Assembly (NCBI GenBank): GCA_947494715.1
Contig: CANLWG010000004.1
Coordinates: forward strand, 266,901-330,900
DNA length: 64,000 nucleotides
Reading direction: 5' to 3'
Source: an uncultured Flavobacteriaceae bacterium
Lineage (GTDB): Bacteria; Bacteroidota; Bacteroidia; Flavobacteriales; Flavobacteriaceae
The position numbers and the translations under genes were made by a program. Under the pieces are notes generated by a model that saw nothing but the letters and a program-made list of their open reading frames with translations, made no database searches and was not told the DNA's origin. How positions within the stretch are numbered: the first letter of the stretch is position 1; the number at the start of each line of letters is the position of its first letter. This document shows positions 8,693-17,897 of the stretch, one piece after another.

Positions 8693-9379
8693 CTATTCCG
8701 GAAATGTAGCTTTTTGGGAATCAGTAATCCGTCCATCCACCATAGTAAGTTTGCGATCGGCCATATCTGCAAGTTCCTTATTATGGGTAACGATTACAAA
8801 GGTCTGGCCAAATTTATCGCGAAGCTCAAAAAACAATTTGTGCAGATTGTCCGCACTTTCAGAATCCAAATTTCCACTGGGCTCATCCGCAAAAATAATG
8901 GAAGGATCATTTACAAGTGCCCTTGCCACGGCCACCCGCTGCTGCTCACCTCCGGAAAGTTCATTGGGTTTATGGTGGTATCTATCGGACAGGCCAAGGA
9001 AATCCAAAAGTTCTTTGGCTTTTTTTTCTGCTGTTGCCTTAGGTGTGTCTTTGATGAATGCAGGAATACAAACGTTCTCGAGTGCAGTAAACTCAGGAAG
9101 AAGTTGATGAAACTGAAAAATGAAACCAATATGTTCGTTCCGGAACTTGGCGAGTTCTTTATCCGAAAGGCTTGTGGTGTCCACTCCATTTATTAAAAGT
9201 TCGCTGTCCTTTTTATTGGATTGTTCGTCCAAAGTCCCTAATATTTGTAATAATGTAGTTTTACCTGCACCGGAGGCACCTACTATGGAAACAATTTCCC
9301 CTTTATGTATGTTTATATCAACTCCTTTTAAAACTTGGAGTTTCCCATAGGATTTTTGGATATGGACAGCTTTGATCAT
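8693..9379 (-). CDS. ABC transporter ATP-binding protein, LolD-like
   Basis: This is an ATPase of about 228 residues in the MacB/LolD/FtsE class. Walker A is GASGAGKT at about residues 34-41, the Q-loop follows [18 protein letters not shown], the signature is [15 protein letters not shown], Walker B is [12 protein letters not shown], and the H-loop is VTHN. I chose ATG at 9377-9379 ([12 protein letters not shown]), the common start in this family. ATG at 9386-9388 would add three residues. It probably powers release of lipoproteins or another MacB-type export process. The membrane partner is not encoded in the window. It is divergent from folE. Confidence 0.88.
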   Translation of the reverse strand: MIKAVHIQKSYGKLQVLKGVDINIHKGEIVSIVGASGAGKTTLLQILGTLDEQSNKKDSELLINGVDTTSLSDKELAKFRNEHIGFIFQFHQLLPEFTALENVCIPAFIKDTPKATAEKKAKELLDFLGLSDRYHHKPNELSGGEQQRVAVARALVNDPSIIFADEPSGNLDSESADNLHKLFFELRDKFGQTFVIVTHNKELADMADRKLTMVDGRITDSQKATFPE

Positions 9380-9605
9380 AGATAACATCTAAACGCAGCT
9401 CGAAAGTAAACATTAACCATAACAATGCAAAAGCTGTGGAACCTTAATAAAGAAGCTTTCGAATAAAGCTGTGGACATAAGTAAACAGAACTTGATATTT
9501 TTGTTTTTGGAACGCTAATAATACGTTAATTTGCTGTTCGAAGAATTTAAAGAACAGCTTTGTTTATATTTTTACAAAAAAAATTGAACAAAAATAAGTA
9601 TAGCT

Positions 9606-10205
9606 ATGGCACCTTATCAAAATCTGGAGGAATACAACTTGGAAATCACGAACGATGTTAAGGAGCGTTTTTCAAAGATTATTTCGGAAATCGGAGAGGA
9701 TGTCGATCGCGAAGGTCTGGTGAAAACGCCGGAAAGGGCCGCCAAGGCCATGTTGTTTCTTACCCAAGGTTACAAACAGGATGCGGCCGCTATCCTCAAA
9801 AGTGCCATGTTCAAGGAATCTTACAACGAAATGGTCATCGTAAAGGACATCGAAATTTATTCATTATGCGAGCACCATATGCTTCCCTTTTTTGGGAAGG
9901 CCCATATCGCCTATATTCCCAATGGGCATATTGTTGGACTAAGCAAGCTTCCGCGCATAGTGGATGTTTTTGCGCGGAGGTTACAGGTCCAGGAGCGTCT
10001 CACCGAACAGGTTTTGGATTGCATTAATGATACATTAAAGCCTCAAGGAGTGGCCGTGGTAATCGAGGCCGCGCATATGTGTATGATGATGCGAGGTGTC
10101 CAAAAACAAAATTCGGTTACCACTACTTCTGGGTTTCGGGGATCCTTTAAGAATGAGGAAACTAGGAACGAGTTTTTAAAACTGATCAGTTCCAACCTTT
10201 CCTGA
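9606..10205 (+). CDS. folE: GTP cyclohydrolase I
   Basis: This 199-residue enzyme converts GTP to 7,8-dihydroneopterin triphosphate, the first step of folate (and, in some bacteria, queuosine or tetrahydrobiopterin) synthesis. The zinc-site and catalytic region reads [20 protein letters not shown], and the second Cys/His-containing region is [15 protein letters not shown], with TTSGFRG near the C-terminus. The length is normal for the type IA enzyme. An A-rich leader precedes it. It is divergent from the LolD-like gene across about 220 bases and is probably the first gene of its transcript. Confidence 0.97.
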   Translation: MAPYQNLEEYNLEITNDVKERFSKIISEIGEDVDREGLVKTPERAAKAMLFLTQGYKQDAAAILKSAMFKESYNEMVIVKDIEIYSLCEHHMLPFFGKAHIAYIPNGHIVGLSKLPRIVDVFARRLQVQERLTEQVLDCINDTLKPQGVAVVIEAAHMCMMMRGVQKQNSVTTTSGFRGSFKNEETRNEFLKLISSNLS

Positions 10206-10301
10206 TACATTACCCGACATCAAAAACAAAATGGTTTTTTGGAGCTACATTTTCCTTGGCATCCTTATTGCTTTGGAGTAAGTAATGTTTATTTTTAAGT
10301 C

Positions 10302-10604
10302 ATGTCAAAAACCAAGGATAAAAAATACAAAACACTTCTTTTGGGATTGCTGTTCGATGGTATAGGAATGCTTTCTTTTGCGATACCCTTAATTGGTGAC
10401 TTCTCGGATATTATTTGGGCTCCAATTTCTGCCTGGCTTATGACCCGAATGTACAAGGGAAAAATTGGTCAAGCGGCTGCAGTTTTCAACTTTATCGAGG
10501 AGATAATTCCCGGAATGGACATTATTCCCTCATTTACCATAATGTGGTTTTACACCTATGTTTTTAAAGGAAAAGGAAAACGAAACGTAATTGAAACCAA
10601 ATAA
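10302..10604 (+). CDS. Small conserved membrane protein, unknown function
   Basis: This 100-residue protein has a basic N-terminus (SKTKDKKYKT) followed by hydrophobic segments at about residues 12-34 and 38-50, an amphipathic middle ending in a FIEEIIPGMDIIPS stretch, and another hydrophobic segment near 78-90. It looks like a small inner-membrane protein. I recognise the type as commonly found in flavobacterial genomes but know no function. It sits 96 bases after folE and may be cotranscribed. The gap between them contains only a 16-codon hydrophobic reading frame (10231-10281) that I cannot support as a gene. Confidence 0.7.
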   Translation: MSKTKDKKYKTLLLGLLFDGIGMLSFAIPLIGDFSDIIWAPISAWLMTRMYKGKIGQAAAVFNFIEEIIPGMDIIPSFTIMWFYTYVFKGKGKRNVIETK

Positions 10605-10731
10605 GGGAAATAATGTTCCACTAATCGAACCCTGAACGTCTTCTAAACCTATTGATACCTAGATGTAATCAAGGTTACCTTTTCCAACAGTAAAAATCCT
10701 AACTTTATGCATTCCAAAATAAAATGGATCC

Positions 10732-11952
10732 ATGAATAGGAGAAAGTTTGTTAAAAAGACCACTTTGGTTGCAATGACGGGAATTGTTGGTTGTGATATT
10801 GTTTTTGGTTCGGTTATGCCAGAAGGGTATCAACCACTTTCACTTCAGGACCCTGATCCCTTTAAGCTGTTCGATAAGGACAGGGAAATGGTTGTTTTGA
10901 ACGACAAACCTTGGAATATGGAAGCACAGGCCCATTTACTGGATGATAAGATTACCCCTTCCAAGTATATGTTTATACGCAACAATGGATTGATTCCAGA
11001 GGATATTGATGTAGAAAATTGGGTTTTGACGGTGGATGGAGAATCGGTAAAACAAAACAAAAGTTACTCCTTGCAGGATTTGAAATCCAAATTCCGGCAT
11101 CATACCTATCAATTGACCTTGGAATGTGGGGGAAATGGACGAAGCGAATTTAATCCTCCGGCAAAAGGAAATCAATGGACCATTGGTGCCGTTTCCAGTG
11201 CAGAATGGACCGGGGTAAGGCTCAAGGATATCCTAGAAGATGTTGGCATAAAGGATGATGCAGTGTATTTGGGATATCATGCGGCCGATCTTCATTTAAG
11301 CCGAAATCCAGAAAAAGAACCCATCTCAAGAGGAGTACCTATAGCAAAGGCAATGCAGGACGAGACACTATTGGCCTTTACCATGAACGGAGAGGATATT
11401 CCCTTGGTACACGGCCATCCCTTACGTTTGGTAGCAGGCGGATGGCCAGCTTCTGCCTCTGGAAAATGGATAAACCGTTTGAGCATCAGAAACATAGTAC
11501 ATAATGGCGCCAAAATGGGGGGTAGTTCATATCGGATTCCCTGCGATCCAGTAGCCCCTGGTGAAAAAGTACCCGATGAGGATATGTGCATTATTGAGTC
11601 CATGCCCGTGAAATCTTTAATTACTTACCCAAAATCCGGGGCTATGGTTTCGGAAGGAAAAAAATTGAATATTCGCGGCCATGCTTGGGCAGGGGAATTG
11701 GAAGTGAAAAAAATGGAGTACTCCATTGATTTTGGATCTACTTGGAAAACCTGCATTTTGGAAAAGCCTACCAACCGTTTGGCGTGGCAGCATTTTTCTG
11801 TAAACATCGATTTGCCAAAAAAAGGATATTATGAAATATGGGCCAGGGCCACTGATTCCAAAGGTGTTTCCCAACCCATGCTTCTACCGGGGTGGAATCC
11901 CAAGGGCTATCTAAACAATGCCTGTCATAGGATTGCCGTAAAAGTGGTTTGA
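10732..11952 (+). CDS. Molybdopterin-dependent sulfite oxidase-like enzyme (SorA-type)
   Basis: This is a 406-residue periplasmic oxidoreductase of the sulfite oxidase family. The N-terminus MNRRKFVKKTT plus a hydrophobic stretch resembles a Tat signal. The family's molybdenum-ligand Cys is at about residue 132 in LECGGNGRSEF. The conserved HGHPLRLVAGGWPASASGKW segment and a C-terminal dimerisation domain (from about residue 290) are also present. The next gene, overlapping by one base, encodes a membrane-anchored c-type heme protein, matching the SorAB arrangement in which electrons from sulfite pass to cytochrome c. Sulfite as substrate is inferred; other family members act on other compounds. 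Confidence 0.87.
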   Translation: MNRRKFVKKTTLVAMTGIVGCDIVFGSVMPEGYQPLSLQDPDPFKLFDKDREMVVLNDKPWNMEAQAHLLDDKITPSKYMFIRNNGLIPEDIDVENWVLTVDGESVKQNKSYSLQDLKSKFRHHTYQLTLECGGNGRSEFNPPAKGNQWTIGAVSSAEWTGVRLKDILEDVGIKDDAVYLGYHAADLHLSRNPEKEPISRGVPIAKAMQDETLLAFTMNGEDIPLVHGHPLRLVAGGWPASASGKWINRLSIRNIVHNGAKMGGSSYRIPCDPVAPGEKVPDEDMCIIESMPVKSLITYPKSGAMVSEGKKLNIRGHAWAGELEVKKMEYSIDFGSTWKTCILEKPTNRLAWQHFSVNIDLPKKGYYEIWARATDSKGVSQPMLLPGWNPKGYLNNACHRIAVKVV

Positions 11953-12419
11953 TGGGAAATGCGCATAAGACATATAGAAAGCGTGCTCGGAGGCTGTATC
12001 GTATATTGATTGTGGTGAGTGTCCTAGCTCTCATTACGGCTATCGGAGCTTTCTACTTTTACGAGGATGGAAATGGACCGAAAGGCAATCCCGAATATTC
12101 TGACCCCCTAGAGGCAAGAGAGGTGGGACAAATGGAAAAAAGTATCGATTCGGTTTCGGGATTTATCCAAGCACCTGGATTACAGGAGACCATTACCAAT
12201 TGTACCACATGTCATTCGGCCCAACTCGTTACCCAGAATCGCATGACGAAAGAGGGTTGGCTTTCCACGATCCGTTGGATGCAGAAAACCCAAAATTTAT
12301 GGGACTTAGGCGAAAATGAGCCTATTATTTTGGAATATCTGGCCACTAACTATGCCCCTGAGGAAAAGGGCAGGAGGGAAAATTTGGAAGTAGTGGAGTG
12401 GTATGTATTAGAAGAATAA
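11952..12419 (+). CDS. Membrane-anchored cytochrome c subunit (SorB-like partner)
   Basis: This 155-residue protein has one N-terminal membrane anchor (about residues 17-36) and a single heme-binding motif CTTCH at about 84-88, in NCTTCHSAQLVTQ. It is therefore a periplasm-facing c-type cytochrome. The start is placed at ATG 11952, which overlaps the stop of the sulfite-oxidase-like gene as TGATG. A TTG three bases earlier is less likely. The tight coupling indicates it is the electron acceptor of that enzyme. A distal Met ligand may be in NRMTKEGW. Confidence 0.85.
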   Translation: MGNAHKTYRKRARRLYRILIVVSVLALITAIGAFYFYEDGNGPKGNPEYSDPLEAREVGQMEKSIDSVSGFIQAPGLQETITNCTTCHSAQLVTQNRMTKEGWLSTIRWMQKTQNLWDLGENEPIILEYLATNYAPEEKGRRENLEVVEWYVLEE

Positions 12420-12445
12420 ATAGCCTTGGTTGAACCGTTGGCTAC

Positions 12446-13345
12446 ATGAATAACAGTATGGAAAAGTATGGAGATGCATTTGTAAACTCCTTTTTGGGAA
12501 CCTTGGATTGGACCTGGAAATCCATCATCTTTGAGGTTCCTTGGTATACCAATTTCTTTTGGGGTATAATTGGTATATCCGTATTGGTATGGCTACTTGA
12601 AATCATGTTCCCTTGGCGTAGGGAGCAACCCATTTTTAGAAAGGATTTTTGGTTGGATGCTTTTTACATCTTTTTCAACTTTTTCATTTTTACCATTGCT
12701 ATAAGCGGGTTCTATAAAATATTGGAATTATTATTTTTAGACTTAGGTATCTCAATTAAAGATTTAACTAATTTACATCTAGAATCTTTACCATTATGGG
12801 TCCAATTATTGATTTTCTTTGTGGTATTGGATTTTGTACAATGGTTTACCCATATCCTTTTGCACAAATATAGCTTCTTATGGCAATTCCATAAAATACA
12901 TCATAGTGTTAAGGAAATGGGTTTCGCCGCCCATATGCGCTACCATTGGATGGAGAACATTCTATACAAACCGTTAAAAACTTTCGGGATTATGCTTTTG
13001 GGCGGGTTTGAGCCGGAACAGGCCTATATAGTTCATTTCGCTGCGATAACTATTGGCCATTTGAACCATGCGAACATAAAACTAACATGGGGGCCCCTGA
13101 AATACGTTTTCAACAACCCGGTCATGCATTTGTATCACCATGCATACACCTTGCCCGAAGACAAATACGGGGTGAATTTTGGGATTAGCCTAAGTATCTG
13201 GGATTACCTGTTTAAAAGCAATTATATCCCTGAGGATAGCGGATCAATACCTTTAGGCTTTAAAGGTGATAAAAATATACCCAAGGGATTCTTTGGACAG
13301 TCCTTCTACGGGTTCTTTAGACGTAAAGGTCTTGAGAAAGAATAA
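12446..13345 (+). CDS. Sterol desaturase / fatty acid hydroxylase family membrane protein
   Basis: This 299-residue integral membrane di-iron hydroxylase has several hydrophobic helices and the family's His boxes: HILLH, then HKIHHS, and a late HLYHHAY. These bind the two irons that activate oxygen. The start is ATG 12446; a second Met four codons later is possible. It follows the cytochrome gene by 26 bases on the same strand. The substrate in bacteria may be a lipid or carotenoid and is not known. A second, divergent member of the family lies at 28846-29802. Confidence 0.88.
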   Translation: MNNSMEKYGDAFVNSFLGTLDWTWKSIIFEVPWYTNFFWGIIGISVLVWLLEIMFPWRREQPIFRKDFWLDAFYIFFNFFIFTIAISGFYKILELLFLDLGISIKDLTNLHLESLPLWVQLLIFFVVLDFVQWFTHILLHKYSFLWQFHKIHHSVKEMGFAAHMRYHWMENILYKPLKTFGIMLLGGFEPEQAYIVHFAAITIGHLNHANIKLTWGPLKYVFNNPVMHLYHHAYTLPEDKYGVNFGISLSIWDYLFKSNYIPEDSGSIPLGFKGDKNIPKGFFGQSFYGFFRRKGLEKE

Positions 13346-13471
13346 TAGATCCCAAGTTTTATATTTTATTGTCCCATCTTGGTCGGCGTCTTTAGAACGG
13401 GAAATGAAGCTGTTCTTGCAGAAGCGGACATGGACAAGATTTTATTGTTTTCGAAATTGAAACAATATGAA

Positions 13472-15874
13472 TTAATAATTAAGTTTTAATTGCAAAATGA
13501 AATTTCTACCCAAATCGTTAGCGAAAAAACGTTGACGATTCAGGTAATCCCTATAATTGGTATTCAACATATTGTTTATGGTAAGCCTAGTGGTGAGTTT
13601 GGTAGAATTTCCAAGAGGGAATTCCAATTTTGAATTGAAGACCAACACATGGTAAGCTTCCGGAGGAGTATTGATTTCCAATAGAACCTCTTGTTGTTGC
13701 TCCGGCGAGAAAATCATGATATTTGGTGGAAACTCATTCTGCCTGAATAAGTAATTACTTTCTAGGGAAATCTCAAAATCCTGCCATTCCGGTCGGGCGA
13801 ACATTAGCTTGTTCCTGAAATTAGCTGCTGGTATATTGATCAATGCTATATCATTTTCAATATCCTTGCCCTTGACCAGGGAAAATTGATGTTCCGTTCT
13901 CCAACGGTCTGTCCAATCCACATATGCATTGGCATCAAGTCCCAATAACCTAGCATCGGTCTGGCGGTAACCCCAAACTGGAAATGCACCTCGGATGGTA
14001 AATTCTACCCCTGTGGGTTCCAGTAGAATAAAATCCCTAATGAAATTGGCATATGGTTCCAGTGTAAAGCCCCAACGTTCAAAATCCCTTTCCAAGGACA
14101 TTGAAAGTTTATGCGACGTTTCGCTATCAATTCTCAAATCGCCCAACTCAATTCTTGCCGCGGAATGGTGGAGGCCATCACTGAACAATTCCGAAGGATT
14201 GGGTGCACGTTGGGAAAGGGCATAATTGAACCGAAAGATATTTTGATTTCCACCAAAGTATTGCAGACCTGTTGTAGCCGAAAAGTTATGATAGTCAAAT
14301 ACCGGGTTGGTAAGTATTTGATTTCCCGAATTCTCAATGATCAAATCCTGGAATTCCTGATCGTATCCCCGTTCTACCCAACGGGTGTTCAGGTAGAATT
14401 TCTTGGCATCTATTTGGGTGTAGTCATAACGGAAACCTCCGTCGATTAACAACTTGTCCGATATCTGATATTCGCCGATTAAAAAACCGCCTAGATCGTA
14501 CTTCTCATAATCTGGTATAAGACGTCTGACCCCGGTATCCGGATTGGCAAAATTATCCTGATACCTTCCCAAAATTCCGATATGCAATTGGGATTTCCGT
14601 TTTGCGTCCCATTTAAAGTCCGCTCCCAGGGTATGGGTGGTCAATTCCAAATCAATGGATGCCCTATCATCTACCTCTCCGCGACGTATATCAAACTCAA
14701 ATCGCCTGTTTACCTGGATATCGTATTGTAGGTTAAACTTACCCAATTCCTCAAAACGCTTATAGAATTTTAATTTTCCCAAATGGTGGGAGACTTCTTG
14801 CCTTGGATTTTGTAGGTCGTAAGTAAATGGCCTAATAATTTCCGGTTCACCACTATTTATACCACGTTCTAAATCATCTACATTGCCAATATGCGATGTT
14901 CTGAGAATAGCGATTTCCGTATTGTAATAGGAATAGTTGGCATCCCAGCCCCACGTGAACAATTGTTTTCCAAACCGAAGGGAAGCACCAATTTCCTTGA
15001 TTCCGGTATTGGACAATATATAGTCCGGAGCTTCCTGATCACCTAGACGTTTGTAAGAACCTTGTCCCTTTAGAAACCAGCCTTTATCAAAAACCTTGGT
15101 AAGCTCGGAGGTAATATTTCCGCCCCTACCGTTGGACACTCCGTTCAGGATCGTTTTTCCAAAAAGGGTGTCTTTTGAAGGAATCCGGGCTTGTTCCATA
15201 AGAATTACGCCACCAATGGCATCACCTCCATATTGTAGAGCCGCCGCACCCTTGACAACGGAAATTGAACCAGAAGAATTGATATCCACATTTGGCGCAT
15301 GCTCATCGCCCCATTCCATATCCTGCATGCGGACCCCATTGTTTAAAATCAACACGCGGCTCCCATTTAAGCCGTGTATGGCCGGTTTTACGATATTGGC
15401 TCCGGTGTTCAAGGATGAAACCCCGCTTAGTTCCCTTAGTGCATCCCCCAAACTCCCACTGCTAAACTGTTCCAGGGTCTCTAGCCCCAGAACTTCCTCC
15501 TGTGCAGAATTGGTCTTATGGAGGATGGCATCGCCTACCACTTTTACCTCATCCAACTCTTCAAGATGATGTTCCAATTTAACATCCAATTCGGTATTGA
15601 CTTTATTAATTTCTACACTAATAAATTGGGTAACGCATTCTGCATGGGATACTTCCAATTCCAGAAAACCCATACAAAGAGATTTCAATTCAAATTTCCC
15701 CTCCATATCGGTATAGGTAATATTTGTATCGCCCGAAATTTGGACGGCAGCTCCTGTTAGGGCAGTACCATCATGAAAATCAATAACGGTACCCGACAAA
15801 GTATTGGAGCAGTCCTGTGCAATTGTGTTAAGGAATGATACTGCCATGAACAGTACCGTAAACAAAAGTTTCAT
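13472..15874 (-). CDS. TonB-dependent outer-membrane receptor
   Basis: This 800-residue receptor is laid out as a signal peptide (1-19), a carboxypeptidase-regulatory-like beta-sandwich (~25-105), a plug domain (~110-235, with ALRELSGVSSLNTG and the NGSRVLILNNGVRM region), and a 22-strand barrel ending in an aromatic-rich C-terminus (FILQLKLNY). The WGDEHAPNVDI stretch in the plug and the lack of an adjacent SusD-like lipoprotein argue for a metal, siderophore or vitamin receptor rather than a glycan importer. The upstream gene on the same strand encodes a small Cys/His-containing exported protein, probably a functional partner. Confidence 0.92.
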   Translation of the reverse strand: MKLLFTVLFMAVSFLNTIAQDCSNTLSGTVIDFHDGTALTGAAVQISGDTNITYTDMEGKFELKSLCMGFLELEVSHAECVTQFISVEINKVNTELDVKLEHHLEELDEVKVVGDAILHKTNSAQEEVLGLETLEQFSSGSLGDALRELSGVSSLNTGANIVKPAIHGLNGSRVLILNNGVRMQDMEWGDEHAPNVDINSSGSISVVKGAAALQYGGDAIGGVILMEQARIPSKDTLFGKTILNGVSNGRGGNITSELTKVFDKGWFLKGQGSYKRLGDQEAPDYILSNTGIKEIGASLRFGKQLFTWGWDANYSYYNTEIAILRTSHIGNVDDLERGINSGEPEIIRPFTYDLQNPRQEVSHHLGKLKFYKRFEELGKFNLQYDIQVNRRFEFDIRRGEVDDRASIDLELTTHTLGADFKWDAKRKSQLHIGILGRYQDNFANPDTGVRRLIPDYEKYDLGGFLIGEYQISDKLLIDGGFRYDYTQIDAKKFYLNTRWVERGYDQEFQDLIIENSGNQILTNPVFDYHNFSATTGLQYFGGNQNIFRFNYALSQRAPNPSELFSDGLHHSAARIELGDLRIDSETSHKLSMSLERDFERWGFTLEPYANFIRDFILLEPTGVEFTIRGAFPVWGYRQTDARLLGLDANAYVDWTDRWRTEHQFSLVKGKDIENDIALINIPAANFRNKLMFARPEWQDFEISLESNYLFRQNEFPPNIMIFSPEQQQEVLLEINTPPEAYHVLVFNSKLEFPLGNSTKLTTRLTINNMLNTNYRDYLNRQRFFANDLGRNFILQLKLNY

Positions 15875-15934
15875 GAGTTATTCATTAGTTTAGAAATGGC
15901 TTCGATCAAAAAAAATGGGAAGCTTTAGGAGGAT

Positions 15935-16237
15935 CTAAACCATGCTAGGGGGAGGCCTACAATATTTTTTTGCAAAAATACCTTTGAAAATAGGCGATAT
16001 ATGGAAATTATAACTATGCTTTACAGGTAAGAAGACAAAATTGGAAATATCAAAAGTAGTGAGTACAGGTACGGCAAGTTCAGTATTTTGATTTTCAATC
16101 GCCAGTTCACAATATAGGCAGGTCTCAACTTGGTCCCAATCATCTTCCGTATGCGAATACACATGTAAGGCGGAAACTTTGATAAACAACAAAGCCGTGA
16201 AAAAGGCAAACAACCAAATGTTACGATTCTTGGCCAT
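15935..16237 (-). CDS. Small exported protein with CxxC, operon partner of the TonB receptor
   Basis: This 100-residue protein has a hydrophobic N-terminal export segment (about residues 6-22) followed by a His/Cys-bearing stretch (HVYSH, then CLYC at roughly residues 37-40, then E and D residues) and a C-terminal CRPPPSM. The CxxC and His pattern could bind a metal. It is the first gene of the two-gene unit with the TonB receptor (60-base gap), which supports a role in metal sensing or uptake, but I know no characterised homologue. A TAATTTTG -7 box ends only seven bases before its ATG, suggesting a leaderless transcript. Confidence 0.7.
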   Translation of the reverse strand: MAKNRNIWLFAFFTALLFIKVSALHVYSHTEDDWDQVETCLYCELAIENQNTELAVPVLTTFDISNFVFLPVKHSYNFHISPIFKGIFAKKYCRPPPSMV

Positions 16238-16243
16238 AACCTA

Positions 16244-16251
16244 CAAAATTA
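16244..16251 (-). promoter_or_regulatory. Candidate -7 box for the small CxxC protein / TonB receptor operon
   Basis: The minus strand reads TAATTTTG, matching the Bacteroidetes TAnnTTTG -7 consensus. A TTG at 16268-16270 could serve as the -33 element with a 16-base spacer. The start codon (16235-16237) begins only six or seven bases downstream, so transcription would start at about the ATG itself. Confidence 0.45.
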
Positions 16252-16290
16252 ACCAAATGGGGTTTTACAAGATAGTTAAATAAACCATAA

Positions 16291-16593
16291 TTATTTAAAA
16301 AGAAACCCGAATCCAAGACGGACCAGCATTTTCTTTTCAAAATTCCAAAAGAATTTGAACTGCCCAAATAACCATCCGAACACCACCAACAAAACTTGAT
16401 AAATAGGAAAGATCAATAGAATACGTACCGTCCAATATATCCAAGCATTTGTTGTTTCCTGTTGAAGACCAATAAAACTTGTAAGAGGGTCCGCAAGTTT
16501 GGCCGCTGTGGAGCCTGTAACGGCAAATACGATAAAAATAACCAGCAACTGAAAATTGGAATCAATGCCCCAGCGCTTTTTTAATTTCTGCAT
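16291..16593 (-). CDS. Conserved small membrane protein (DUF6787-like)
   Basis: This 100-residue protein begins with a basic MQKLKKRWGIDSNFQL segment and has two or three hydrophobic segments (about 14-32, 48-70 and possibly a re-entrant C-terminal part). The end is aromatic and basic (FWNFEKKMLVRLGFGFLFK). From memory it resembles the Bacteroidetes family DUF6787, and its companion 30 bases upstream resembles DUF6146, a pair I associate with flavobacteria. No function is established. Confidence 0.7.
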   Translation of the reverse strand: MQKLKKRWGIDSNFQLLVIFIVFAVTGSTAAKLADPLTSFIGLQQETTNAWIYWTVRILLIFPIYQVLLVVFGWLFGQFKFFWNFEKKMLVRLGFGFLFK

Positions 16594-16622
16594 TTATCTT
16601 GGATATGGGGCAAATATAATCC

Positions 16623-17081
16623 TTAAATGCGAGGCAACCAAGGTCCTAAACGCTGGTTGTATTTGCGTTGAAAATAGATGAAGTAATTGTACAATTTGTA
16701 ATTTACCTCATAGCCATAATCTATATTCGGATCGTAGTTTATCTGGAGTTCATACAGGTTCGGATTAAAGCGTAGGGGCTGCAATACTCTTTGATTCCAA
16801 TTGATCACCAATATCTGATTACGGTTCTCCAGATAGGGTTGGGAATAAAACCCCTCAGGCCTTGCAATACTATTAAGCCAAAAATTGAATCCGGGTTCTA
16901 TGATAATTACTTCATATTCCGTACTATCACTTGCTATTTCTATCGTATCCCCAACTGTTTTGTTAAAAGCAATCCTTTCTTTATCCGTAATCTCTAGGGC
17001 CTGCTTGGAGCTTTGACAACTACTAAAAGCCACGCCAATTAGAAACAATAGTATTCCAATTTTAAAAATCATTTTTTTCAT
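16623..17081 (-). CDS. Lipoprotein of the DUF6146-like family
   Basis: This is a lipoprotein of about 152 residues. I start it at ATG 17079-17081 (MKKMIFKIG), because the reading frame extending to 17108 would put nine polar residues before the signal sequence. The signal peptide ends in a lipobox, VAFSSC, with Cys at about residue 22. The remainder is soluble and Tyr/Asn-rich (YEVIIIEPGF, NYKLYNYFIYFQRKYNQRLG near the C-terminus). It probably faces the periplasm or the cell surface. It is cotranscribed with the DUF6787-like gene and its function is unknown. Confidence 0.72.
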   Translation of the reverse strand: MKKMIFKIGILLFLIGVAFSSCQSSKQALEITDKERIAFNKTVGDTIEIASDSTEYEVIIIEPGFNFWLNSIARPEGFYSQPYLENRNQILVINWNQRVLQPLRFNPNLYELQINYDPNIDYGYEVNYKLYNYFIYFQRKYNQRLGPWLPRI

Positions 17082-17131
17082 AGTCGTAACCTTTTTGTTG
17101 CCCATCAACAGGGATATTAAAAATAAGATAC

Positions 17132-17163
17132 AAAAAAGTCGCTCGTATATACGAGCGACTTTT
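17132..17163 (-). terminator. Rho-independent terminator after the DUF937 gene (perfect 30-bp palindrome)
   Basis: Positions 17134-17163 form a perfect palindrome: each 15-base arm is the exact complement of the other, with the GTCGCTCG core pairing with CGAGCGAC. On the minus strand it ends in a run of six T. It lies 27 bases past the stop of the DUF937 gene and separates it from the DUF6146-like unit. Confidence 0.85.
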
Positions 17164-17189
17164 GTTAAATAAGGTTAATGTAATCAGAA

Positions 17190-17822
17190 CTACTTTTTGA
17201 AGAGTCCTCCCAACAATCCACCAAGTCCACCACTTTTCTTGTTACTGCCCATGACCATACCTGCCACATCGTCCAATACGCTACCATCACCATCCGCATC
17301 AATAAGGCTCATGATCAAACTTTGGTTTTGTTGCGGCTGACCGCCCAACATACTTCCCAATAAACTGTTTATTCCATTGGCATCGTTCACATTGCCGCTG
17401 TTCCTTTCCCTGCCTAGGTATCCCATTACGATAGGGGCCGCAATTTTAAGGATATTGGCAATGGCACCTGCATCCAAGCCGGATTTCTGGCTCAATGCAT
17501 TTTCTACCTGTGGCTGCTTGTTTCCGAGCACATGGCCCAAGATCCCAGCACCGTCATCCATTACGGATTGGTCTACACCACCACCAAAAAGGCCTCCTAA
17601 ATCATCCAGGATACTGCCATTATGTTTATTTGAGAGTGCGTTCATAAGACCTTCCACTCCCTGTGGAGAAGAAGCATTTTTCTTCATGGCGCCCAATAAA
17701 AGTGGCATGGCCATGCTAAGAACATCGGCGGTCTTGCTTTCGGGTTGTCCGGTTTGTCCGGCCACCCCGTTAATTAGTTGTTTGCCCATAGGGCTGTTTA
17801 GTAAATCTAATAATCCAGACAT
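17190..17822 (-). CDS. DUF937 domain protein
   Basis: This is a 210-residue soluble protein of the DUF937 family (YidB-like). It is glycine-, leucine- and asparagine-rich and low in aromatic residues. Helical repeats start with SGLLDLLNSPMGKQLINGVA and contain SMAMPLLLGAMKKNA. A loop DADGDGSVLDD near residue 175 resembles an EF-hand-type calcium-binding loop, and the end is GGLGGLLGGLFKK. The family has no established function. It is monocistronic by appearance: a strong terminator follows it and serA lies downstream of its start on the same strand with a 75-base gap. Confidence 0.85.
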   Translation of the reverse strand: MSGLLDLLNSPMGKQLINGVAGQTGQPESKTADVLSMAMPLLLGAMKKNASSPQGVEGLMNALSNKHNGSILDDLGGLFGGGVDQSVMDDGAGILGHVLGNKQPQVENALSQKSGLDAGAIANILKIAAPIVMGYLGRERNSGNVNDANGINSLLGSMLGGQPQQNQSLIMSLIDADGDGSVLDDVAGMVMGSNKKSGGLGGLLGGLFKK

Positions 17823-17897
17823 GTTATAGTTAATTTTAAAATGGACTCGTAATGTACAAAAACTGTACTAATCCAATCGTCCTTCTGGAAAATAAAC

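Noticed and set aside
10231..10281. 16-codon hydrophobic frame between folE and the small membrane protein
   Set aside because: Too short and without conservation evidence; the peptide could arise by chance in AT-rich sequence.
15096..15569. 157-codon plus-strand frame opposite the TonB receptor
   Set aside because: It is an antisense shadow of the plug region of a well-supported receptor.
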